Assembly: GCA_950097015.1 (NCBI GenBank)
Contig: CATNEN010000038.1
Location: 15,184,001 to 15,248,000, forward strand
Direction: 5' to 3'
DNA length: 64,000 nt
DNA from: Macrostomum hystrix
Taxonomy: Eukaryota > Platyhelminthes > Macrostomidae
This document shows, piece after piece, positions 11,310 through 38,181 of this stretch. The position numbers were made by a program, and so were the translations under genes. Each line of letters begins with the position of its first letter. The stretch's first letter is position 1. The notes beneath the pieces were generated by a model, which was given only the letters and a program-made list of their open reading frames with translations, did no database searches and was not told the DNA's origin.

Positions 11310-14300
11310 ATGCAGTCGTCATCAACGGCATCAGCAGCGACAGAAACGGCAGATTCAGCTAGCCAGGAAGCCGATGAAGGCAGTATCTTCTGCGGCACCT
11401 GCACCCTGATTATGCCGCTAACTTTATTGGCCGCCATTCTGTGCGGCCTATCGCTTGGCGCTCCCGGACCAACCCTGCTGGCCATCGAGCATTCGACAAA
11501 TTCGCGAGAAGACCAAGCTGTGCTGCTATTTGCGGGCCGCGCTGTTGGCGCCTTCTGCGGGGCATTGCTTGGCCAATTCTTGGCCGATTTCGTATCGCCT
11601 AGAACTCTAATTGGCGTCGGCTTGGCCACGTCTAGCGTTGGCAACGCCATGGTGCCCGCCTGCGAGCACATCTGGTCAATGATGCCCGCCTTTGCTGTGC
11701 AAGGCTTTGGAATCTATCTGTGCCTCAGCGCCGTCTGGGCCACTGTTAGGCATCGCTGCGAGCAGCTAAGATTTGGCGATACAGCGGAGAATGACTTTGA
11801 TCCTACTGGCTACTTGACTAGGCGAGCACTGCTGGCTTGCCTGGCTGCAGGAATGCTCGCTGCGCCTCTTGTGACTGCGCCATTTGCTCAGCCCAGCCTG
11901 CATGACCTGGTGCCCGGTGAGTGATCTGGGTGTCTGCTCTGGGTGTCTGCTCTGGGAGTCTGTTCTGGGTGTCTGTTCTGGGTGTCTGTTCTGGGTGTCT
12001 GCTCTGGGAGTCTGTTCTGGGTGTCTGTTCTGGGTGTCTGCTCTGGGTGTCTGCTCTGGGTGTCTGCTCTGGGTGTCTGCTCTGGGTGTCTGCTCTGGGT
12101 GTCTGCTCTGGGTGTCTGTTCTGGGTGTCTGCTCTGGGTGTCTGCTCTGGGTGTCTGTTCTGGGTGTCTGCTCTGGGTGTCTGTTCTGGGTGTCTGTTCT
12201 GGGTGTCTGTTCTGGGTGTCTGCTCTGGGTGTCTGCTCTGGGAGTCTGTTCTGGGTGTCTGCTCTGGGTGTCTGCTCTGGGTGTCTGCTCTGGGTGTCTG
12301 CTCTGGGTGTCTGCTCTGGGTGTCTGCTCTGGGAGTCTGTTCTGGGTGTCTGCTCTGGGTGTCTGCTCTGGGTGTCTGCTCTGGGTGTCTGCTCTGGGTG
12401 TCTGCTCTGGGTGTCTGCTCTGGGTGTCTGTTCTGGGTGTCTGCTCTGGGAGTCTTTTCTGGGAGTCTGTTCTGGGTGTCTGTTCTGGGTGTCTGCTCTG
12501 GGAGTCTGTTCTGGGTGTCTGTTCTGGGTGTCTGTTCTGGGTGTCTGCTCTGGGAGTCTGTTCTGGGTGTCTGTTCTGGGTGTCTGCTCTGGGAGTCTGT
12601 TCTGGGTGTCTGTTCTGGGTGTCTGCTCTGGGTGTCTGCTCTGGGTGTCTGCTCTGGGAGTCTGTTCTGTGTGTCTGCTCTGGGTGTCTGCTCTGGGTGT
12701 CTGCTCTGGGTGTCTGCTCTGGGTGTCTGCTCTGGGTGTCTGCTCTGGGAGTCTGCTCTGGGTGTCTGCTCTGGGTGTCTGCTCTGGGTGTCTGTTCTGG
12801 GTGTCTGCTCTGGGAGTCTGTTCTGGGTGTCTGCTCTGGGTGTCTGCTCTGGGTGTCTGCTCTGGGTGTCTGCTCTGGGTGTCTGCTCTGGGTGTCTGCT
12901 CTGGGTGTCTGCTCTGGGTGTCTGCTCTGGGTGTCTGCTCTGGGTGTCTGTTCTGGGTGTCTGCTCTGGGTGTCTGCTCTGGGTGTCTGCTCTGGGTGTC
13001 TGCTCTGGGTGTCTGCTCTGGGTGTCTGCTCTGGGCGTCTGTCTGTCACTCATTATTCCTTGCCTGTTCAATAGCTGCAAATAAATTTATCGAATTTCTG
13101 TGACCACCTTTAATCCGCAACCACCCGCCCAGGCAATGCCACGGTGCTAGCTGAGCACAAGCCAATCGACTTGCCCGGAGTTCGCGTCCGACGATTTTTG
13201 ATTCACAGCGCCACCGGAGCAAAAGAAAGCACTACAAGGCCAACGCCAAAGCCAATTGGCACCTTTTTGAACTCTTCGATAATAAATTCAACGCTGCACT
13301 CTCACTTGAACTATTCAACTTTTATGACATTGTCGCCGACTTTGCCAACAACGCCACCGCCGCCTCCGCCTTCACCGAAGCTATCCAAGAAGCCAGGCTT
13401 GGCTGATGGCAAGCATTTGGACCAGTCATCAGCCGTAGCCGACGGCAGTAAGCACGGCCGGGTGTTGAAACTGCACAAGGAACAGCAGCGGCTTGGTAGC
13501 ATTAACAAAGCAGCTGCGGCCACGCATGTTGCATCACCAGATTTGTCAACCGCTCCGACCGGATTAACTCCTGCTCAGTTGGTCGTTCAAGCTAATAAAT
13601 CTTTTGTCAATCAGTCAGTCACTAATTTTACTAATGGCACTTCTGAAGATTTTTCTATCGTTAGCAATTCTACTACTAGAAGTAGTTCGGTGTCAATAAA
13701 ATCGAAAACGACAAGAATTATAAAGCCAAGAGCAACGGTTACTATGACAACCGTTGCTATGACAACTCAAGGGCCTCTAGAGAATGATGACAGCATTGAA
13801 GATCAGTCACCGGCCATGACAGCTATTGGGATTAAAACTACAGCTTCGACACCCTACCTTGCTAAGACCACGTTGCCAATGACAACGAAAACTGTAACAA
13901 CTGAATCGATTGCAACAACACAGCAGCCTACAGATAAACTCATGTCAGCCTTGAATAGCACATCTGCTACTCCTAAGCTGATCCCGTTTCTCTCCGATAT
14001 CATCGCCTACTGGCGTCATCTCACGCCACTGTTTGGTGTATACGCCGCCCTATCATTGGCCTCTATGGTTGGTGCCCTACTTGCCGGCCTATGCGCCCTC
14101 CTGTGCTGGCGACGGCCCTACTCAGAATTTCCACCACTTCCGCCAGGTGAAGCGTTGTCTCTAACGACAGGTTCAGCTACCATTGAATTAGACGACGATT
14201 CTCTGGTGTCGGTATCGCCTGAGCAGGCAGCGTTCCGTCTGTGCCTATTTGTGGCCGCATTCTGTTTGCACAGTCTCGAAGTGACGCTAGGCTGCTATCT

Positions 14301-15427
14301 ATTTAGTTATTCGATACGATACTTGCACCTCACTGTACTATCTGGCCTGATGCTTGTGTGCCTACTGTACGGCGGACTCTTGGTTTCCCGTACAGCTGCA
14401 GTCATCACTGGACTCTGTGTGGCTTGGACTCGATCATATCGCTTCCAATTGGCTGTCGGTTCGGCCCTACTTTGCTGCGGAGTTGTTTGCCTCTGGCCTT
14501 GGGGCACTCGGTTCGTGTTACTCAGTCATACTTTACATTACTCATAGTAGGAGACACTGAAGCACAGGAGATAATGTGTGAGACACTGAAGCACAGGAGG
14601 TAATGTGTGAGACACTGAAGCACAGGAGGTAATGTGTGAGACACTGAAGCACAGGAGGTAATGTGTGAGACACTGAAGCACAGGAGGTAATGTGTGAGAC
14701 ACTGAAGCACAGGAGGTAATGTGTGAGACACTGAAGCACAGGAGGTAATGTGTGAGACACTGAAGCACAGCTAGTAATTAATGTCTGAGACACAAAAACA
14801 GGAGGTGATAACGAAACTCTCTACGCTCTGCTTTCTTTCAGCTGGCTGTGGCTAGCCTCTGTGCTGACGGGCTCCGGTCTGGCCCTCCTACTGCCAGCTC
14901 TGGAGGACGCCTGCGATGTGTGGCTTCTTCCGCCGGCTGCTGCTGCTGCTGCTGCTGCTGCTACCTTAACGGCTGATACTGCTGTAGCGTCTGTTACGAC
15001 GGCTTCGGCGCCAGAATCAACAACTTCAGAAATATCCGAAGATTCGTCTGATCATGACAACAATGGCGCTGACAAAGAGTTGGCCTCACCACTGCAGCAA
15101 CATCAGCAGCAGCTGTTAGACGCTAGACGCTGTGCTGGAAACTTCCTGACATGCGGTCAGCTGACCGGAGAAATGCTTGTGCCAGCATTCACCGGCTATC
15201 TTCACCGAGTCGTGTCAAGCCCGCTCGTTCTGGTCCATGTGACCAGTCTGCTTGCCTGCTCCTCTCTGTTGGCCATTGTGGCCACTTGCTACGTCGGTTG
15301 GTCACTGTTTGGCAGCCGGAAACAGCAGCAGCAGCAGCAGCAACAGGAGCAGCGGCAACTGTCGCAGGTGGTTTATCAAAGTTTGGCTCAAGAGGACAAT
15401 GAAGATATCGAGGCTGACTCGAACTAA
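11310..15427 (+). CDS. major facilitator transporter, MFSD4/NaGLT1-like, with long Ser/Thr-rich loop
   Basis: Exons 11310-11916, 13133-14510 and 14842-15427 join in phase (1, 2) into 856 aa. The N-terminal half has hydrophobic segments and the MFSD4-type block GLSLGAPGPTLLAIE near residue 46, then AAPLVTAPFAQP before a loop. The C-terminal half has YAALSLASMVGALLAGL, LCLFVAAFCLHSLEVTLGCY, WLWLASVLTGSGLALLLPAL and GQLTGEMLVPAFTGYL, which parallel the GEM-containing TM10-TM11 region of MFSD4A/B. Residues about 203-485 form a Ser/Thr- and sequon-rich loop (NATV, NSS, NST, NFT, NGT), far longer than in the vertebrate proteins and probably extracellular and glycosylated. Exon 3 carries a poly-Ala run (GCT repeats) and a poly-Gln run in the C-terminal tail. 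Members are proposed sugar transporters; the substrate here is unknown. The donor of intron 2 is placed at 14511 by phase, and 14517 would also fit. Confidence 0.78.
11925..13045. repeat. 13-bp minisatellite, about 86 copies, filling MFSD4-like intron 1
   Basis: The unit GGGTGTCTGCTCT has variants GGGTGTCTGTTCT and GGGAGTCTGTTCT. The array begins within 10 bp of the donor (GTGAGT at 11917) and ends 87 bp before the acceptor, so the intron is almost nothing but array. Because the unit lacks stops and is not a multiple of 3, several frames on both strands stay open for about 390-430 codons; none is a gene. Confidence 0.98.
14550..14795. repeat. 29-bp minisatellite, about 8 copies, MFSD4-like intron 2
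   Basis: The unit starts AGACACTGAAGCACAGGAGG and continues TAATGTGTG. The repeats are nearly perfect and the last copy is diverged. The array ends 46 bp before the acceptor at 14840-14841. Confidence 0.96.
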
Positions 15428-15600
15428 TGCTACAGCAGTTGGCTCACCGAATCTCTTATCATCAGTACTTAAATACTCAGTAAATAAGTGTGAATACCTC
15501 TGCTCCGAGTTCCGATTTAAACACTTTTTATCTCTGTTTTGTTTTGCTTATTCTTGTTTTTGGCACAGCAATTAAGTGGTTCGACGAACTCACGTTTCAT

Positions 15601-15868
15601 GGTTGATAATAACCACTGATGTACTGAAGGCTCAGGGTTGATAATAACCACTGATGTACTGAAGGCTCAGGGTTGATAATAACCACTGATGTACTGAAGG
15701 CTCAGGGTTGATAATAACCACTGATGTACTGAAGGCTCAGGGTTGATAATAACCACTGATGTACTGAAGGCTCAGGGTTGATAATAACCACTGATGTACT
15801 GAAGGCTCAGGGTTGATAATAACCACTGATGTACTGAAGGCTCAGGGTTGATAATAACCACTGATGTA
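15601..15868. repeat. 35-bp minisatellite, about 7.6 copies
   Basis: Identical units begin GGTTGATAATAACCACTGAT and continue GTACTGAAGGCTCAG. The first part is a near-palindrome (GGTT...AACC). It lies downstream of the MFSD4-like gene. Confidence 0.96.
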
Positions 15869-16795
15869 CGTTTATCCTCTGATTCGCAACTGTAAAAAAC
15901 TGGTTTTCTTTTTCCTGCTTTTGGTAATTTCCGACCAGATTTTTTGTTTTGCCCTGTTTCCACAAAGTTTGTTATTTTATTGAACAGTCGATTTGTTAAT
16001 CTATTTTTACAAAGTATCTACTTACTGATGGAAGAGGTATTCAAAAATATTTCTGTGCACTTAATTTCTTTTCCGGCTAGGATATTTTCGCTCGGAAAAC
16101 TGTCTTATTTATTTTCTCAGACTTTCCATAACTTCATTACTCTTCTGGCCAAATCTTTTTCTGGCATTTGAGAGAAACAGTTAAATGTGCAATATTGTTT
16201 ACATTAACTTTGCTTCCAGCTCAGTGCTGTGCCAATCTTATCATTATCTCTCTATTTTTGTTTTCATTTTACCTACTTCTTCTTTTATGGGGCGTATTTT
16301 TCTCCACTTGGCTAGCCTGGTGTTTCACTTTCATTGTTATGAATGCTTAGAGCCTTCAATTCTGGCACCTATACAGCTCAATTAATCCAAAATTGATCTA
16401 ATTAATTACAAAACATGGTCTACGGCAATTCTTGCAATCTTGCAATCTTGCCATTATTTTACTATTTAAGTGCAAGACCTATTTTGACTAAAAGATGTTA
16501 TTCGATGAAAATCTTTATTATATACTTTACTAATTTAGACCTTAGCGGTTTTTTGTTCTTTCTTGCCTTGCGGAGCAGTTTTGGCCATAGACAATAGCTC
16601 TAGTCAGACTCTCGCTTGCGCTCTCGATAGCCTCAACTCTTTCAGCCTCGTACAGTCGGTGCAAAGGGGTTAAGCTATAATTTATAGGCGAGAGAATTCA
16701 AATCAGCAGAGCGAAAAGTAGCAAGTCAAAAAGGAATCGCTGGAGCGTCTAAGGTGAAGTCTGCTGCAATAGAAAGTAGATATACTCTTTTGCAG
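15869..16795 (+). promoter_or_regulatory. 5' region of the TTLL-like gene with TATA-like box and acceptor
   Basis: The region is AT-rich with no gene. CTATAATTTATA at 16675-16686 resembles a TATA box. TATACTCTTTTGCAG ends with AG at 16794-16795, 24 nt before the ATG at 16820. A promoter near 16675 plus a short outron or 5'UTR intron would be consistent. The TATA call alone is weak in such AT-rich DNA. Confidence 0.35.
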
Positions 16796-16819
16796 ATCAA
16801 ATATATTTTATTGAAACAA

Positions 16820-19114
16820 ATGGCTCCCAACAGCCTACTAAAGTTGGTCAAAGCGAGCATGAATGCAAATCAAAACGGCTGCTGCGGCGGCAAGGCCAAC
16901 GAATCCGATCAAGAAGCCATCGCTTCGCCTCAAAAGATCAAGCAGAAGAATGGCGACAACGACATTGACTCTCGTACTAAAGCGCGCAAAGACGATGAGG
17001 AAAAGGAGGCTCGCAAAATACGACTAGCTGGCGGCGCCCTCAGCCATACTCTGCTAGACGACGCGACGGTGGAACCGTTGCCGCCGCAGTTAAAGCGACC
17101 GGGTGACTCTCGCTACCAGACTTGGAAGCCGCAGGAGCCACCGCCGAAGAGAATGCCACTACCGCCACGCAATGATAAGTACAACGAGGCTCTAGAGAAT
17201 CACCTTAACCATCTGCCGTTCTATGCTCACAGGCGATACAATCGCGTCAAAATTCTCAAGCAGGTAAAGCGCATTAAGCCGCTCCGTGGCCTACTAAATA
17301 ATGGGCGTTACTTTATAGACAAAGATCGGAAGCCAGAGTATGACCCGCGCATGGATCCTGAGAGTTTGGATAAGTTACTGAAAGCCCATCAAAAAAGGAG
17401 CAGGCGCAGCCGCTGCGAGGGTCGCGTCAACCGCATCGTCGATTTGTTCATGAGCAAGGTGATGGGCTGGGGCACATCTCGCGAGATTATACCGCCAAAG
17501 TCCATGACTCAAGGATCTCCTTTCTGCTTTCTGTGGCTTGGGCCAAATTTGGCTAGGAAGATGATGCACCAGATAGTTCAAAATGAACCCAGCCCGCTAT
17601 TCCAAAACATCACCTTGGTGCCGGAAGATAAAGAGTTCTTCATTATAAACCGCCTGCCAGTCGACTCCTTTTTCAAGGACAAAGAGAACTTTTACGGAAT
17701 GCTGTCACAATACGTCCTCAGCCCAATGCTTGTGTGCAAGGCTCGCACAGTAGAAGAGTGTCTCTTTATGCCTTGCCTGAAAGTCGACTGCGTGGACCTT
17801 GAGTCAAAGGGCCTGGTCACTCGTCATTCCTGCTATCATCAGAATCTGTCGATGTCACTCAAACCATGTCTTGTTCCAACATGTTCAAACTACAAAAAGC
17901 CAGTATGCTCGCATTTGTTCGCCTTCATACCAGAGACTATTACTCTGAATTCCTACACATCAATGCTTCACTTCTCCGAGCGCTTCCAGCGTGTTGAGGA
18001 TCTCAAAGGCACGATCTTTATCACTAAGCCGGCCTACCTTTCCAACGGTCGAGGCATAAAATTCATAGTTGGGCTGGACCAATTTGAGCACTTTTTTCAT
18101 ATGCTGGATGGCAAATCGACCTCTCGTCACGGTGTAGTACTACAAAGATACGTCGAGAGTCCGCGTCTCTTCGATCGTCAGAAGTTTACCATTCGCTTTT
18201 TCCTGCTAATTATAGTGCTGCCGAAGCGTCGCATTGTCGGCTTTATCCACTACGGCATTGCCATCTTTGCCAAGCAGCCCTACGAACCGGTGGAACGCGA
18301 GGACTTTTCACCAGATGAGGAGCTCAAAGAGGGAAAGATAACCTGCAGTGAAGTGCCGCTTAACACGCGCTCCATTGGTCGCGTCACCACAACTAAGTTT
18401 CCAAATGAAGTCCACCTTGCCAACTACATGAACGCAACGACCAAGGCTCGCATTCGGCAGGATATCTACACTGGCAAAGCCACCATGATGCCGATGGAAA
18501 GGGACAATGTTTTCTATTTGGAGGATGTTCTGCCGAACAAGTGTAATAATACCACATCCATCTACATTCAGATGCTATTTATTGGCCAGTGCATTATGGA
18601 CTACATGCAGCCTGTTGTGGAAAGCTACCCGGGCACTTTTCAAACAATTTCAATCGATTCGATGGTGGACTCGCGCAACAAACTTTGGGTGCTTGAAGCC
18701 GGTACTAATATATTCTCTGGCCTGCTGACCATCGCCCCCCGCCAACGCCAGATTATGTCCGCCATCATTCAGGAGTCTATCGGCATCACTATCGAGTGTT
18801 TCTACAAGGCGACTCGCGATTTGCCGCTGTACTACAACTACATAAACGAACAGGAAGACTACGACGCTGTCTATTTCTCGCAGGATTTCAACCTGTTCTA
18901 TGAAACCGATCGTACTCACGTTTCGGGCTACATCTTCGAGAAGGCACATTCGCAAAAGACTTTTCTGCTCGAGGAGCGCTACACAGACATTGACAATCAG
19001 CGTCAGGCGGCTGCCGAGAAGCGCATAGCCAACCTGGAGAACAAGAAGGCTATCATTAGGAAGCGCGAGGAGTACATTGCTAGGGTCAAAGCCAAGGACG
19101 AGGAAGAGTCTTGA
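16820..19114 (+). CDS. divergent tubulin-tyrosine-ligase-like (TTLL) protein, intronless
   Basis: A single exon of 764 aa starting at ATG 16820; upstream in-frame codons lack an ATG. The N-terminal 230 residues are basic and low in recognisable domains. The TTL/ATP-grasp part spans about residues 385-650: ITKPAYLSNGRGI (Lys403, nucleotide loop), VLQRYVESP (about 440), RQKFTIRFFLL (about 455) and TISIDSMVDSRNKLWVLEAGTN (about 609-630). Canonical TTLLs read FD(I/L)R and LLEVN at the last two; here they are FTIR and LEAGTN, so the enzyme is divergent and may be altered or inactive. The C-terminus is a charged coiled-coil-like tail (RQAAAEKRIANLENKKAI). Family members add Glu, Gly or Tyr to tubulin tails of cilia. 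The subfamily could not be assigned. AATAAA at 19304-19309 probably ends the transcript. Confidence 0.75.
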   Translation: MAPNSLLKLVKASMNANQNGCCGGKANESDQEAIASPQKIKQKNGDNDIDSRTKARKDDEEKEARKIRLAGGALSHTLLDDATVEPLPPQLKRPGDSRYQTWKPQEPPPKRMPLPPRNDKYNEALENHLNHLPFYAHRRYNRVKILKQVKRIKPLRGLLNNGRYFIDKDRKPEYDPRMDPESLDKLLKAHQKRSRRSRCEGRVNRIVDLFMSKVMGWGTSREIIPPKSMTQGSPFCFLWLGPNLARKMMHQIVQNEPSPLFQNITLVPEDKEFFIINRLPVDSFFKDKENFYGMLSQYVLSPMLVCKARTVEECLFMPCLKVDCVDLESKGLVTRHSCYHQNLSMSLKPCLVPTCSNYKKPVCSHLFAFIPETITLNSYTSMLHFSERFQRVEDLKGTIFITKPAYLSNGRGIKFIVGLDQFEHFFHMLDGKSTSRHGVVLQRYVESPRLFDRQKFTIRFFLLIIVLPKRRIVGFIHYGIAIFAKQPYEPVEREDFSPDEELKEGKITCSEVPLNTRSIGRVTTTKFPNEVHLANYMNATTKARIRQDIYTGKATMMPMERDNVFYLEDVLPNKCNNTTSIYIQMLFIGQCIMDYMQPVVESYPGTFQTISIDSMVDSRNKLWVLEAGTNIFSGLLTIAPRQRQIMSAIIQESIGITIECFYKATRDLPLYYNYINEQEDYDAVYFSQDFNLFYETDRTHVSGYIFEKAHSQKTFLLEERYTDIDNQRQAAAEKRIANLENKKAIIRKREEYIARVKAKDEEES

Positions 19115-20417
19115 GCGAGTCTAAGCAGGAGATGGCTCCGAATTACTGTTTCTTTTGTCTGCTTTTCAAGAAAACTTTACAGACCCATTTCAAGGTGGCG
19201 ATGAATGCCAGAAAAAAATCCTTTATGTTTTCCATGAAATCATTTATCGCTACCGACTGAAGTCGGTCATTAATCTGCCATCCACTCGAACTGCACCGTC
19301 AAAAATAAACATCTTCGAGACTTTGCAGGCCTAAAATATTTTCACCTATCCTTATTTCTTCACAAAAATTGTTTATCTTTGAGTGTCTTAAGTTTCTTGA
19401 TAGCAGATAGGCCAGTTTTCAGCTTTACAAATTTATTATTAAATTGATTCCTAGAAGAACTCGTGTAACCTGACGCATTTGTGAAACGGGTTGTCGTTCC
19501 TTTACAAAACTTGGCTAAATAGTTAGCAACTGTATTAAGTATAGTAAAAGGTTTATAGTGCATAATTAATCTGGCTACGCTAAGTTGAGGGTGAAAGATG
19601 GTTTGGGTTTAGTGGCTTGTCGTGAAATTTTCGCCAGTGTCTTCGACAACAATTGCTAAAATTGTCGCCGATGCTGACGTCGGATGACTTTGAAAGTTCA
19701 TCGTAAAAGGCGGAAAATTTAGGTTCCACATGGTGTACTTCCATTTGGTATTTCTTCAGTTTCGGAGTAATAGTGACGTAGGCAGCGGGTATTTGAAATA
19801 CCCAAATGACGTAAATAACAAAGCTAAATAAAAAAATCAAGTTTGTTTGAATTAAGTTATTATTAACTTTTAGAAAGTTTTAAAAGCAAAACAATAGTTT
19901 ACTGGCTATAATACAAGCCAGTATAGATATGAACTTATACAGCTGTATATATATAGTAAATAAACTTATACGTGTGCAGTATATATAGTTTGCTAAATCA
20001 GTGTAAATGAAAACTGTAGGCCAGACCAGACATTCTTATCTTGTCTAAGCGACTTAGCAAAATGTACAAGCAAGCTGTCAACTTATTCAGCAAATTGGTT
20101 CAAAAAGCAGCCCTAATCATTTCGAGAAAACGGACCAAACAAGTGCAAATTATGCATTGAAAGAGAACGAGAAAAAACAAATAGGCCATTTAAAGTATAA
20201 TTTTGTGGTTGCGTCGATTTGAAAACAGACGACAAGTGTACGTAGAACAATAGAGAAAATTAAAGTACCATACAATTGCGATAATAACTCGTACATGTAA
20301 GTTATAAAGCGAAATCTAAAAACTACGAAAATCAACTTAGGGTGCAAATAACCGGCTAATAGTACTGTCGAGTGAAGAGAAATTGTATCATAGCTTCATG
20401 GAACTGAGGCAGCTAAC
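19115..20417. other. 3' flank and intergenic region with one fragment of the short MITE family
   Basis: The TTLL-like 3'UTR contains a small perfect hairpin, ACCGAC-TGAA-GTCGGT, at about 19251-19266 and AATAAA at 19304. At 19776-19803 the sequence TGACGTAGGCAGCGGGTATT continues TGAAATACCC and matches the ends of the elements near 9.3 and 55.8 kb. Otherwise AT-rich with no gene seen. Confidence 0.45.
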
Positions 20418-21675
20418 AATGGTTCATCTAAGATTTTAGTGGATAACAATGGTTCACTGAATATTTTAGGGGATAACAATGGTTCATCTAAGATTTTAGG
20501 GGATAACAATGGTTCACTAAATATTTTAGGGGATAACAATGGTTTACTAAATATTTTAGGGGATAACAATGGTTCCTCTAAGATTTTAGGGGATAACAAT
20601 GGTTCACTAAAGATTTTAGGGGATAACAATGGTTCACTAAAGATTTTAGGGGATAACAATGGTTCATCTAAGATTTTAGGGGATAACAATGGTTCATCTA
20701 AGATTTTAGGAGATAACAATGGTTCATCTAAGATTTTAGTGGATAACAATGGTTCACTGAATATTTTAGGGGATAACAATGGTTCATCTAAGATTTTAGG
20801 GGATAACAATGGTTCACTAAATATTTTAGGGGATAACAATGGTTTACTAAATATTTTAGGGGATAACAATGGTTCATCTAAGATTTTAGGGGATAACAAT
20901 GGTTTACTAAATATTTTAGGGGATAACAATGGTTCATCTAAGATTTTAGGGGATAACAATGGTTCACTAAAGATTTTAGGGGATAACAATGGTTCACTAA
21001 AGATTTTAGGGGATAACAATGGTTCATCTAAGATTTTAGGGGATAACAATGGTTCATCTAAGATTTTAGGAGATAACAATGGTTCATCTAAGATTTTAGT
21101 GGATAACAATGGTTCACTGAATATTTTAGGGGATAACAATGGTTCATCTAAGATTTTAGGGGATAACAATGGTTCACTAAATATTTTAGGGGATAACAAT
21201 GGTTTACTAAATATTTTAGGGGATAACAATGGTTTACTAAATATTTTAGGGGATAACAATGGTTCCTCTAAGATTTTAGGGGATAACAATGGTTCACTAA
21301 ATATTTTAGGGGATAACAATGGTTCATCTAAGATTTTAGGGGATAACAATGTTTCATCTAAGATTTTAGGGGATAACAATGGTTCATCTAAGATTTTAGG
21401 GGATAACAATGGTTCACTAAATATTTTAGGGGATAACAATGTTTCATCTAAGATTTTAGGGGATAACAATGGTTCATCTAAGATTTTAGGGGATAACAAT
21501 GGTTCACTAAATATTTTAGGGGATAACAATGTTTCATCTAAGATTTTAGGGGATAACAATGGTTCACTAAAAATTTTAGGGGATAACAATGGTTCATCTA
21601 AGATTTTAGGGGATAACAATGGTTCACTGAATATTTAGGGGATAACAATGGTTTACTAAAGATTTTAGGAGATAA
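20418..21675. repeat. 30-bp minisatellite, about 42 copies, with higher-order structure
   Basis: The unit is GGGGATAACAATGGTTCATC followed by TAAGATTTTA. Sub-variants (TTCATCTAAG, TTCACTAAAT, TTTACTAAAT, TTCACTAAAG) recur in the same order about every 330-360 bp. The unit has no stop in one frame on each strand, so about 400 codons stay open both ways. Each unit carries AACAATGG. Confidence 0.98.
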
Positions 21676-22540
21676 CAAAAGTAATAAAGGCTATTAAAGT
21701 GCACCAATTAAACGCAGTGACCCAGATAAACAATTAAAGTGCTGCAAAATTCAGCTTAGCAAAGGAAAACATTTAAGTGAAATTACACAGAAAATGCAAT
21801 AATAATGAAAAAACTCACAATATGAAATAGTAATTATAATATCTACTACTAAAAACAGATTGAAAAACACTTTACCGAGACTCCTAAATAATTGGTTGGC
21901 ATATAAAACTAAATAGAAAAAAACTGTATAACAAAGCCGTCGAAAAAAACGATTCTGAAATTAATAATTCATGGCCAGATTAAGAATTTCCTATATAGGC
22001 AAAATACGATAAATAAAATGAAGTCCCTATTTAATTAGTCATTTATAATAATGTATTGCTATAGCTTTGTAAAATATGAGATTGGGGTGTATTGCACAAT
22101 AAACACAAAACACTCGATGCGTAACGCATAGGCAAGAGCAGTGGGATTTGATTATATTAGGCTATAAATAAGTACTTTTAGAATGCACTTTAAACCAAAT
22201 TGTTATTTGATAAATTGTTCAACTGAATAAAAAAACTGCAGAATATTCTACTAAGGTGGACACTGGTAAGTAGTATAAATAGAAAAAAATACATTGCACA
22301 CAACAGGTGAAAGAAAAAAGGAAAGAACAAGTTAAAAAGTTGACTCACAGAGAGCTAGCATAGTTAAGAATGTTTATACAGACAAATCCCTGAAATTCTA
22401 TTGTTGAGTCTCCACTCCAGATAATTATTAGACATTGTTGCGTCTAGGCAGGCAGATTAGCAGTTTTTGTTAATGAAATTCAGTTCAAAACGATAAGGGA
22501 AGTAAAAATTTGAAACTCAGATTGCGAGGCCAATAAGACA
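21676..22540. other. AT-rich 3' flank of the ARHGAP39-like gene
   Basis: About 865 bp of AT-rich sequence just downstream of the minus-strand RhoGAP stop codon. It presumably includes that gene's 3'UTR. Nothing else was recognised. Confidence 0.45.

Positions 22541-38181
<15,641 letters not shown>

Noticed and set aside
11766-13103. Open frames of 386-427 codons (TQSRHPEQTPRA and SALGVCSGCL repeats) on both strands
   Set aside because: Products of the stop-free 13-bp array that forms an intron of the MFSD4-like gene; flanking exons on the plus strand join across it in phase.
20396-21638. About 400-codon frames on both strands (LLSPKILDEP and ILGDNNGSSK repeats)
   Set aside because: Stop-free 30-bp minisatellite; no conserved domain, and both strands are equally open.
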